Positions 1 through 7,128 of a stretch of 17,957 nucleotides of DNA are shown piece by piece; the first letter of the stretch is position 1; each line of letters begins with the position of its first letter. The stretch lies in contig SDVU01000198.1 of the NCBI GenBank assembly GCA_016256075.1, positions 1 through 17,957 on the forward strand, given 5' to 3'. A program made the position numbers and the translations under genes. A model generated the notes under the pieces. That model made no database searches and had not been told where the DNA came from. It saw nothing but the letters and a program-made list of their open reading frames with translations. This stretch comes from Dictyocoela muelleri (taxonomy: Eukaryota > Microsporidia).

Positions 1-171
1 TAGCACTGAGCTATCTGGCTAGCACTGAGCTATCTGGCTAGCACTGAGCTATCTGGCTAGCACTGAGCTATCTGGCTAGCACTGAGCTATCTGGCTAGCA
101 CTGAGCTATCTGGCTAGCACTGAGCTATCTGGCTAGCACTGAGCTATCTGGCTAGCACTGAGCTATCTGGC
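1..171. repeat. Tandem array, nine 19-bp units, open at left edge
   Basis: The unit TAGCACTGAGCTATCTGGC is repeated nine times head to tail with no visible mismatch, and the array continues beyond the window. It is much richer in GC than its surroundings. Read on the minus strand the unit is GCCAGATAGCTCAGTGCTA, whose TAGCTCAGT part matches the conserved core of a tRNA D-arm and internal Pol III box A. The identity between units suggests recent expansion or continuing homogenisation. There are no spacers, so this is not a CRISPR array. What it does is unknown. Confidence 0.97.
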
Positions 172-830
172 TTTTAAATTTGTTTTAGTTAAGAAAATGA
201 ATATGCGTTTAATTATTTACAAACTGTATATAATGATTTATAAATGTAAAAAATAAAACTTTAAAAAAATAATCATAAAAATTTTTAACTTTTAAACGTG
301 CTACTATAGCTATTAACAGTACAATTCCAGTGTAATTACCAATATTAATTATAATACCTAAATCATTTTAAGAAAAAAATTATTATTTATAATTTCATGA
401 CCCCTTTATTTCTGGTCAAAAAAACCGGATTTCGCCCAGCTAAACGAAAAAAACTGGCGTTTCGCTCAGCTGGTCGAAACGGCGGCCTACCGTAGAGAAA
501 CTGTATAATAGATCTTGATTATATTTTTATGTCTTTAAGAGATTTATCGAAGAGGCTCAGGATATTAAAGATTTTAACTTAAATTATTTTCTTTACATAA
601 GGTTATTTTTACGCAAAAAGTGCTTTTTACGCACGCCTTTTCTGAATTTATGTCGTAAAAACCAATATCTACTGTATATATCAAAATCGATCAGAAATTC
701 TCTAATATCGCGTACTCTAGTTTTTAGTTGTTGTGAGCTTGGAATATCAAAAATTAGTCCTTTTATTTTTTGAGGTCTGCATTTTATTTATTCATTAAAA
801 ATCATTTACAGCCGATTTAGTATTATTCAT
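172..830. other. AT-rich stretch without a recognisable gene
   Basis: No open frame of useful length or protein similarity was seen on either strand. The stretch includes one GC-richer patch with a two-copy repeat (418-476), listed separately, and a short repeated TTTTTACGCA near 605-630. It may be remains of older mobile elements, but nothing identifies them. Confidence 0.5.
418..476. repeat. Two imperfect tandem copies of a ~30-bp unit
   Basis: Copy one covers 418-446 and copy two 447-476. Both begin with an A-run and share the cores TTTCGC and CAGCT, ending in CG. The second copy contains GCTCAGCTGGT, which again resembles a tRNA D-arm or box A, although no box B or tRNA fold was found around it. 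The patch stands out by GC content. Function is unknown. Confidence 0.6.
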
Positions 831-998
831 TTAAAGAACGCCACTTTTATACTCCGAAAGGATAGTAAATAAAAAAATATAAACAATATGTAATTTTCTG
901 AAAATTCACATAAAGAATTTTCAGAAAAACTTACACATTCTTTATATTTAGTTTTTTATTTACTTTCCCTTCGTGAGTATAAAAGTGGCGTTCTATAA
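831..998. mobile_element. Fold-back (MITE-like) element, 168 bp
   Basis: The two halves are near-perfect inverted copies. The outer arm AGAACGCCACTTTTATACTC (835-854) pairs with GAGTATAAAAGTGGCGTTCT (975-994), and pairing extends with one mismatch to 831 and 998. Inner arms follow, including TTTTCTGAAAATTC (894-907) against GAATTTTCAGAAAA (915-928), leaving a loop of about seven bases. There is no coding capacity. The flanks carry similar but non-adjacent blocks beginning AGCCGATTT on both sides (810 and 1011), so a clean target duplication cannot be assigned. It is probably a non-autonomous DNA transposon, or the collapsed ends of one. The intact arms suggest it is younger than the neighbouring transposase relic. 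Confidence 0.85.
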
Positions 999-1022
999 TA
1001 GAACAGTGTAGCCGATTTTATA

Positions 1023-1567
1023 ATGATTAACTGTAAAATCGGTGAAGAAATGTATAAAAATTTGCATTCATTATTTAGAACAAAAATTGAAAAATATGTT
1101 GAAAGGAAAAAGGAATGTGAGGTGGTGTATAAAAAGAAGTTCATATTGATTGAAGTTTTTGGATTAAAAGAAAATATCTGATTGGGAAGATTAGGATAAG
1201 CATTTGGATGACATATATTAAAACAAGATATTGATTTTACAACAAGTAAAAACCAGAAATGTTCCTACACTCTTACCTTTAATACAAAAAAAAAGAGTTA
1301 AAGCTATGTTGGTTCAGATAAATTGACAGCCTAATGAAAAATTTGGAAAGTAAATTCGTGATTCTCTTGTCCCAATTATAATTTTATTGGCCCGAAACAA
1401 AAACTAATACGCAATGTATTGAAAATTTATGGGTCCTTAAAAAATATCAAATATTATAGTTGCGGATAAAAATTAATACTCTTCAAGGTCTCATGAATAC
1501 ATTTATGTTTTTTAGAAGGCATAAGAATATTGAATTCGGAGTGTTTCCTGATTTAATTTTAAATTAA
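1023..1567 (+). pseudogene. ISXO2/Merlin-type transposase relic, N-terminus missing
   Basis: This is the decayed C-terminal two thirds of an IS1595/Merlin-family DDE transposase. The first part (1023-1181, 52 codons) resembles the stretch before and around the first catalytic Asp, but where the family has an (I/V)EIDES-like motif it reads IEVFGL, so that residue is gone. A second block at 1246-1323 reads VKTRNVPTLLPLIQKK, typical of the R-x-x-x-T-L-(L/I)-P-(I/L)-I segment. A third at about 1398-1450 contains NTQCIENLW, the IE-(G/S/N)-LW signature, followed by a tail at 1476-1567 with FMFFRRHKN. The blocks lie in different frames with internal stops, so the gene is dead. The zinc-ribbon N-terminus is absent; the fold-back at 831-998 lies where it might have been. 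Identification is by recognised family motifs. Confidence 0.72.
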
Positions 1568-1655
1568 AATTGATTTTATTTAATTTAATTTAATTTTAAA
1601 TTAAAATTGATTTTATTTAATTTAATTTTAAAATAAAATTGATTTTATTTAATTT
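1554..1655. repeat. AT-only tandem repeat, three ~32-37-bp copies
   Basis: The block AAAATTGATTTTATTTAATTT recurs at spacings of 37 and 32 bp, separated by TAATTTTAAA-type filler. It overlaps the last few codons of the transposase relic. Low complexity; no function is evident. Confidence 0.75.
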
Positions 1656-1680
1656 GATTTTTTTAATTGGTGTTTATGTA

Positions 1681-1960
1681 GCGACCCGGGTTATGGTCCT
1701 GAAAAAAAAAGAGCTCGAGAGAAATTTTACACAAAGTAATCATAGAATTCTTTGCTATTTAAACATCCCGTAACATTTTTATATATTTTGATATATTACT
1801 ATATTTAGTCTATTTTGATTAGGAATTATACTAAATATAATAATATATCAAAAAATAGAAAATAGTATCAGGTTTATTAAATAAAAGAATTTAAGGTTCT
1901 TTTATATTTATACTTTATCTTGAGCTCAATTTTCTACAGGTTATTTACCCGGTAAAGTCA
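1681..1960. mobile_element. Diverged fold-back element, ~280 bp
   Basis: Long imperfect inverted arms face each other. Outer parts: CCCGGGTTATGGTCCTG (1685-1701) against the complement of CAGGTTATTTACCCGG (1937-1952), then GAGCTC at 1711 and again at 1922. Inner parts: TTTTGATATATTACTATATT (1786-1805) against the complement of the block 1831-1853, nearly perfect. The middle of each arm aligns with gaps. There is no coding capacity. It looks like an old MITE or fold-back, more diverged than the one at 831-998 and unrelated to it in arm sequence. Exact ends are uncertain by several bases. Confidence 0.7.
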
Positions 1961-2234
1961 CAAAAGTTGAGGTTACTTACTGTTTTTCTGTATCTTTCTT
2001 AAGGTTTTTTAAAGAAATACCATCCCAATTTCATAATTGTTTTTCATGTAATTTTTCACGAATTATGATTGCACTTCTGTAATGATTCATATTTTCATAA
2101 AAAGGTTTAAATCACTCTCTATAAACTACACAATAGTAAACTCGCTTTTAAAAACAACACACAGTTAATAAATTTTCAATGAAACAATAAAATTTTTTAT
2201 TCACAATCCAGTTGTCAATTTTAGTCATATAGTC

Positions 2235-2346
2235 ATAAAAATTTGCCATTCAACAAAAATATTTGTCATTCCTAAAAATATTTGTCATTCCTAAAAATAT
2301 TTGTCATTCCTAAAAATATTTGTCATTCATAAAAAAAATTTGTTAC
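2235..2346. repeat. 19-bp tandem repeat upstream of the kinase gene
   Basis: The unit AAAAATATTTGTCATTCCT occurs in three near-identical copies, with degenerate copies on both sides (AAAAATTTGCCATTCAAC before; AAAAATATTTGTCATTCAT and a weak copy after), about six in all. The array ends roughly 25 bp before the start codon of the adenosine-kinase-like gene, so it occupies the promoter position. It could be an expanded upstream element or simply a slippage product. Confidence 0.88.
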
Positions 2347-2367
2347 TGGTAAGAAAAAAAAATAAAA

Positions 2368-2370
2368 CCC
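2368..2370 (+). promoter_or_regulatory. CCC start signal of the kinase gene
   Basis: A C-triplet stands directly before the ATG at 2371, in an otherwise A-rich leader. A CCC or GGG triplet close to the start codon is a described feature of microsporidian genes. It supports this ATG as the true start and the assignment of the organism. Confidence 0.6.
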
Positions 2371-2784
2371 ATGATTCTTTTCATTTGTCGTCCCATGGTT
2401 GATTATTATTTAACCAACCCGTCAAAAACTGTAAAAAAACACGGTTTAAAACAAAATGTATATAAAAAATTATCAATGAAAGAATTTATGATATTTTCAA
2501 AATATCCATTTTTTAAGAAATGTGTAGGTGGCACATCTGTAAACACAGCTATGTATTTAAGAAAAAATTCTGATATAAATTGTACTTTTATTGGTGCTGT
2601 CGGAAATGATGAAGACGCAGATTTTGTTGAAAATGAGTTAAAAAAATCTGGTGTGTTCACATATTTTCAAAAGGTTGAAAATCTTGACCTTTTAGAAATT
2701 GAAAATAAAAAATATGGAGATCTTAAAAACAAATTTACTGTTTATAAATATTTTAAAAATGAATCAAAAACAGAAAAAAATTAA
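2371..2784 (+). CDS. Adenosine kinase-like (PfkB family), N-terminal part
   Basis: This 137-residue frame is the N-terminal half of a PfkB-family sugar/nucleoside kinase, closest in layout to adenosine kinase, which phosphorylates adenosine to AMP with ATP in the cytosol (purine salvage). Visible landmarks are a strand-turn opening at residues 1-13 (ILFICRPMVD, where adenosine kinases have a GNPLLD-like motif), a lid-like segment around 20-35 (KKHGLKQNV), the substrate-binding GG-x-S-x-N-T motif at 53-59 (GGTSVNT), and FIGAVGNDEDA at 73-83. The CCC triplet before the ATG supports the start. The frame stops at 2782-2784 just after a run of seven A (2774-2780); the rest of the enzyme resumes from 2839 in the same frame number. 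An extra A in that run would carry reading through the following segment. Either a sequencing or assembly slip or a recent lesion could explain this. Confidence 0.83.
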   Translation: MILFICRPMVDYYLTNPSKTVKKHGLKQNVYKKLSMKEFMIFSKYPFFKKCVGGTSVNTAMYLRKNSDINCTFIGAVGNDEDADFVENELKKSGVFTYFQKVENLDLLEIENKKYGDLKNKFTVYKYFKNESKTEKN

Positions 2785-2828
2785 TAATTACGACAAATTA
2801 TAATTCAATGAAGACAGAAAAATTAACT

Positions 2829-2877
2829 CATAAAAAAGATGTTGAACCAAATCATAAAAAAAGATGTTGAATCAAAT
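2829..2877. repeat. Tandem duplication inside the kinase gene
   Basis: Two direct copies follow each other: CATAAAAAAGATGTTGAACC plus AAAT (2829-2852, 24 bp) and a 25-bp copy at 2853-2877 with one extra A and one substitution. The first copy has six A, the second seven. The extra A changes the frame, and the ATG at 2839 lies inside the first copy. The duplication falls in a linker between the two halves of the kinase. Confidence 0.9.
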
Positions 2878-3531
2878 AATATAAATTTCAACAAAAGTGT
2901 TTTTAATTTAACTGCAACATGTTTTGTTATGATAAACAACAATGAAAGAACACTTGCAACATTCACTGGAGCCAGTGAATATCTGTCCGAATCATTTTTT
3001 AAAAACAGTATTAAAAAAATTTCAGGTATCAATTTAGTATATATTAATCTTGATACCTGGTCTTTAAAATGTATTAACAATATTCTAAAACTTAAAAGTA
3101 AAATAGTTTTAAATCTTTTTTCTGAAATTATTTTGCCTACAATTGATAAATCAATTTTAAAAAGAATTTTTGACTGCTCAAGCATCATTGTTGGAAATAA
3201 ATTGGAGATTTTAGAATTTGGAAAATTGATATTTGGATTTGAACTTGATTTGAAAAGATGTATTCAAATGTTAACGCGCTTTGATAAATTTATTATTTGT
3301 ACTGATGGAAATAAGTCTGTTAAATATGCCACTCAGGATTTTTATAAAGAAAAGAGTGTTGAAAAGATTGAATTGGAAAATTTAAACACATGTGGGGCAG
3401 GTGATGCCTTTGCAGCTGGTGTTCTTATTGGTATTTACAAAAATTATAAACATGATGATATTGTAAATAAGGGTATGGAATTAGCACGTAAATGGATTAT
3501 TGAGAAGAGTGATGACCATCTTAATCAATAA
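2839..3531 (+). CDS. Adenosine kinase-like (PfkB family), C-terminal part
   Basis: This carries the catalytic half of the PfkB-family kinase begun at 2371. In the 230-residue frame, NLTATCFVMI (23-32) matches the strand after the lid, IVGNKLEILEFG (117-128) matches the NE-x-E-A-like metal-binding region in a diverged form, TDGNKSVKY (155-163) is the TxG strand, and NTCGAGDAFAAG (183-194) is the PfkB signature with the anion hole GAGD and the catalytic Asp at 189. The ATG at 2839 lies inside a duplicated linker and is probably not a natural start. With both homopolymer runs adjusted the full protein would be about 386 residues, against roughly 340-350 for adenosine kinases; the excess is the duplicated linker. 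Another PfkB substrate cannot be excluded. Confidence 0.85.
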   Translation: MLNQIIKKDVESNNINFNKSVFNLTATCFVMINNNERTLATFTGASEYLSESFFKNSIKKISGINLVYINLDTWSLKCINNILKLKSKIVLNLFSEIILPTIDKSILKRIFDCSSIIVGNKLEILEFGKLIFGFELDLKRCIQMLTRFDKFIICTDGNKSVKYATQDFYKEKSVEKIELENLNTCGAGDAFAAGVLIGIYKNYKHDDIVNKGMELARKWIIEKSDDHLNQ

Positions 3532-3565
3532 TTAAATGAATAATAATTTATTTTAAATAAGTTTG

Positions 3566-3571
3566 AATAAA
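3566..3571 (+). terminator. Possible poly(A) signal of the kinase gene
   Basis: AATAAA lies 35 bases after the stop codon. The motif is common by chance in such AT-rich DNA, so this is weak. Confidence 0.3.
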
Positions 3572-4455
3572 ATATAACCAAATAAGGTATATTGCAAACC
3601 TTATTAGATTATTATTAAAATCAATAAAGTTTAAACCCTGTTTTTAAACTATTACTATCTAGATGTTGACAATATCTATAATTGCCAGCATGAAGATATA
3701 TCTTTAGACCTTTGGTTCTTTGTGTTCAAGTAATATGTCATTTATAAACTACAAATTTATATTTTTTTTTCGTTTCATCAATGACTCATCGAAGTACAGA
3801 TAATTTTATGCGTTTTTTAATATTTAACAATCACATCTTTTTTTTATGAAATGTTTTATGCACACCTCGAGGAAAATCCGATCTGCATCAATATGAAAGA
3901 TTAACAGAGACTTAATCAACTATACCACACTGAAACAACTGTATTTCATGTCATAATTATTGACAGCATAATATTATTATTTGATTATTTATTAATTGAG
4001 TTGTAAATTGATTAAACCATGATATAAAATTTACATTAAAACGTGTTTTTCTTAAACTTTCCGACTTTTTATTTTAATAATGTTAAAATCTATCGGGGTT
4101 AAAAAAAATAATTTTAATAATAAAAAGTGGTTATAATAAACTCAAATAAGCACGATTTATGATATCTAGATACAGTCATTTAAATAAACTTTTTTACATT
4201 TTAAAGAAATAAATCCATTTCGATCAAAAAAATAGCACAAATAATTTCTTATTTAAATTTTTTATTAATAACAGTTGAAGAAAAAAATATATTTTATAAT
4301 AAAAAATGATGATCTAATATTTTACTTAAAAAATAATAAAGTGAAAAATTTTTATAAAAATTATAATGTAATGCATTGAATTTATATTTTTTAAAATATA
4401 AAACTTTAATATTTTTTTAAATATAAAACTTTAATAAATTTTTAAATTTTTTTTT
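3572..4455. other. Intergenic stretch between converging host genes
   Basis: No coding frame, tRNA fold or strong repeat was seen. The only local structure is a short direct duplication of AATATAAAACTTTAAT at 4395-4410 and 4420-4435, in what would be the 3' flank of RRP44. The region is long compared with intergenic gaps in compact microsporidia. Confidence 0.5.
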
Positions 4456-6948
4456 TCAAACAATTACCAAATTAAACTTATTATGGAGAAAAAACATCTC
4501 GTCATCTCTTATAATCTTAACTTTGACTTGATCATATAACTTATACAAAACCTTACCTTTCTTATAAACAGCATATTTTGAACAAGACCATTCTGGATTG
4601 TCTATAACACCTTCAATCTCAAAATCAGGTACAAAAACAACTATTCCGCCATTCAAAATCTCCATCACAATTGCTTCAAGAGTTTCTTCAACGTCACGAA
4701 TATACAAATACAAAAATATTCGGGAGCAGTCACGACTCGCATTCTTTGCAGCCCTTGTTTTTACGTTTATAGATTCACAAATTTGTTGAATCTGAACTGG
4801 ACTATAGTCGTAGTCGATTAAGTCGTGAAATTTCATCACAGGATTATTTCCTATCAAGTTAGTTTCAGGTTTGTTGATAATTATTTCTTCATCATTCTTA
4901 ACAACAATAAATGGCTTTTTGTTTTTGATCATTATCATGTGCAACACCCTATGGACTACTAAATCTGCATATCGACGTATAGGGGATGTAAAATGTGTGT
5001 AAAAATTTGTTGCTAAACCGAAATGATAAAAATCATCTTCGAGACCTGAGCAATAAGATGCGGGAAACATGTTTCTTGCAATTATTCGTCTATTGAAAAC
5101 TTCATTTTGAGTATTTGGGTTAAAAATATCACATTTAGGGTGTTTGCGCAGTAGAGCAATTTCAGGTATATTTTTGTACAAAAATTTAGCAACTGTCACG
5201 TTGGCAAGAACCATGAACTCTTCAATCAATCGGTTTGTCTCTAGAGGTTTTTTAACTTGTAATTTTACTTTGAAATCCCCTTTTCTTTGTCTCGTAGCGC
5301 AAGAATTTTCATATTCATATCGATATTCATCACAAGAAATGTCAAGAGCTCCGCGAGCCATTCGCTCTCCTCGTAATTTACGTGCTATCCTGGATAATAT
5401 ATCGATAGAAGGTTTGAATTCCGGATCATTTGTTGTCATCGCTTCTTCGTAGGTAAAATTTTTTCTGTTTTTTATTATTGTTTTTGAAATTGCAAATCCC
5501 ATCATTTGAAATCTTTTATTAAACCTGAAAATCACGGAAAAGGCAAGTCGTTGCACATTTTCAATAAGAGAGCACAGATTTGAGCTTAAAATTTTTGGAA
5601 GCATCTCAATACGTCTATCTACAAGATACGTAGTCGTTCCCCTTTGTAAAGCAATTTTGTCGAGTTTTGAGCCAAGCTCAACATAATTACCTACATCAGC
5701 GATATGAACGCCAACTTCATAACCATCATCAATTTCTTCGACATGCAATGCGTCATCAACATCAGTACAACCTGGTGGATCAATTGAAAATACAATTTTG
5801 TCACGTAAATCTATTCTTTGTTCGGGTTCAAATTCAGAATCTACATTGTTGTCGCCAAATATTTTTTCAATTTCGTTATTTTTCAGATTTCCTGAAATAT
5901 TTGGTTTTTCAACTTTTTTTGAATTTTTAAAAAAATTATCAATTTCTTTTAACTCGATGGTTTTTCCTGAAAATACTGCGTTTTGTTGAGAATCTAAAAA
6001 TTTCAAATAAACGTCGTCTAAATTTTCATGTGGTGAATCGATAATACCATGTCGCGCTAGAATGGCCTGAATTTCCGTTTCAATATCACCTACTGCACCT
6101 ATTCGCCTCAAGTAGTTACCATGTGGATATTTTGAATTTCTTAACCAACCTTCAACAGATACCAAAATACGCTGATTTGTTAACAATTCAAGTTGGCGTG
6201 TTCTTATACGAATCAATGGTATATTTCTCTGCATAGGTCTTACCAAAACATATTCTGTACCTGAATCAGGAATTATAACACCAGTTATCGGATTTCTAGA
6301 TCTTTCCTGAATTCCCACAATTTTATTCCCATCCAAATAAACCTTGTCACCACTTAAAGCCCTGTTTACATCAGTCTTAGACACAAAAACTCTCTCATTT
6401 CCAACATAAACTACGCCAGACCCGTCATAATCATTAGCCATAAAAACACCAACTCTGTCTGTCTTTCTATGTTTGTTAAAACAAATGGTTTCTTCAATCG
6501 GTCTCGATATTAAATCTTCAATTTCATCTGAATTTGTATACCTACGCGGTAAATCCTCAATATTGTGCTCATCCAGGACTTCGAAACAATGATTAGTATG
6601 GGAAATATAGAAATCACACATTTGATGAATATCCATTCCGACTAAATCATTTCTAAATATAAAATATTTATCTTTTAATGAATAAAGCGCCTTACCTGAA
6701 ATTTCAGTATACGGAATAATGCAGTTGATGTAATCACTCTCAAGAAGAGGAAGATAATTTTTTATTATATAAGATGATGGAATCATTATTCTCTGTCTTG
6801 TTTGTTTTATAATTTTTAATTCTATAGGCGTTGTAGAGCAACATTTGAATCCACATGGCACAGATTTCCTTAAATACGTCTCCTTGATCACTTTGACGAG
6901 TTTATTGTTTTTGTTTAATTTACGTTTGTATGAAATTGTTACGCACAT
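4456..6948 (-). CDS. RRP44: Exosome exonuclease DIS3/RRP44
   Basis: 830 residues, complete. This is the catalytic subunit of the RNA exosome, an RNase II/R-family 3'-5' exoribonuclease of nucleus and cytoplasm. Order: CR3-like N-terminus (KETYLRKSVPC at 22-32, Cys at 32, 36, 37); shortened PIN-like region (about 53-130); cold-shock domains (about 150-305, with RIRIETR-like RIRTRQ at 247-252 and GWLRNSKYPHGNY at 267-279); RNB domain (about 381-675) with the catalytic block SIDPPGCTDVDDALH at 388-402, RGTTTYL at 436-442, ALLRKHP at 598-604 and THFTSPIRRYADLVVHR at 651-667; C-terminal S1 domain (about 755-830). All four RNB aspartates are present (390, 396, 398, 399). The PIN metal site looks lost: IPSSY (56-60) replaces the family's LPDTN. 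A linker of about 60 residues separates CSD2 from RNB, and the segment after ALLRKHP is about 35 residues shorter than in human DIS3. The start is fixed by the CR3 motif and an upstream CCCC. Confidence 0.96.
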   Translation of the reverse strand: MCVTISYKRKLNKNNKLVKVIKETYLRKSVPCGFKCCSTTPIELKIIKQTRQRIMIPSSYIIKNYLPLLESDYINCIIPYTEISGKALYSLKDKYFIFRNDLVGMDIHQMCDFYISHTNHCFEVLDEHNIEDLPRRYTNSDEIEDLISRPIEETICFNKHRKTDRVGVFMANDYDGSGVVYVGNERVFVSKTDVNRALSGDKVYLDGNKIVGIQERSRNPITGVIIPDSGTEYVLVRPMQRNIPLIRIRTRQLELLTNQRILVSVEGWLRNSKYPHGNYLRRIGAVGDIETEIQAILARHGIIDSPHENLDDVYLKFLDSQQNAVFSGKTIELKEIDNFFKNSKKVEKPNISGNLKNNEIEKIFGDNNVDSEFEPEQRIDLRDKIVFSIDPPGCTDVDDALHVEEIDDGYEVGVHIADVGNYVELGSKLDKIALQRGTTTYLVDRRIEMLPKILSSNLCSLIENVQRLAFSVIFRFNKRFQMMGFAISKTIIKNRKNFTYEEAMTTNDPEFKPSIDILSRIARKLRGERMARGALDISCDEYRYEYENSCATRQRKGDFKVKLQVKKPLETNRLIEEFMVLANVTVAKFLYKNIPEIALLRKHPKCDIFNPNTQNEVFNRRIIARNMFPASYCSGLEDDFYHFGLATNFYTHFTSPIRRYADLVVHRVLHMIMIKNKKPFIVVKNDEEIIINKPETNLIGNNPVMKFHDLIDYDYSPVQIQQICESINVKTRAAKNASRDCSRIFLYLYIRDVEETLEAIVMEILNGGIVVFVPDFEIEGVIDNPEWSCSKYAVYKKGKVLYKLYDQVKVKIIRDDEMFFLHNKFNLVIV

Positions 6949-6949
6949 A

Positions 6950-6953
6950 GGGG
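6950..6953 (-). promoter_or_regulatory. CCCC start signal of RRP44
   Basis: On the minus strand the leader reads GCAACCCCTATG, putting a C-run one base before the start codon. This is the same arrangement as in the kinase gene and fits the microsporidian start signal. Confidence 0.6.
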
Positions 6954-7128
6954 TTGCAGCAGATTTTATATTTTGATTTAATTAAAAAAATACCGATCAA
7001 GTTAAAATAAAAAAAACATTATGAGCTGTTGATAAATATTGAAATATTCGATTTTTCAAAAGTATTTCATCCTGATTGAAATTTTATTTTTATAAATTTG
7101 AAAAAATAAATTAAAATAAATTATGATC

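Noticed and set aside
1-171. CRISPR-like array
   Set aside because: Units follow each other directly without spacers, and the organism looks eukaryotic.
956-1144. 62-codon minus-strand frame
   Set aside because: It overlaps the fold-back arm and the transposase relic on the other strand; composition is Phe/Tyr/Ser-rich as in random AT-rich DNA.
2406-2660. Minus-strand frame opposite the kinase
   Set aside because: Mirror of a real coding region, with no motif of its own. The same holds for 2823-3188.
2785-2838. Intron joining the two kinase parts
   Set aside because: The gap has no GT...AG pair or microsporidian splice signals, and the third frame is open between the two A-runs, so a frame difference explains it better.
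3850-3960. Possible tRNA or small RNA in the host intergenic gap
   Set aside because: Slightly less AT-rich, but no cloverleaf, box A/B pair or T-run could be found.
4598-5989. Plus-strand frames opposite RRP44
   Set aside because: They lie wholly antisense to a strong conserved gene and show no domain of their own.
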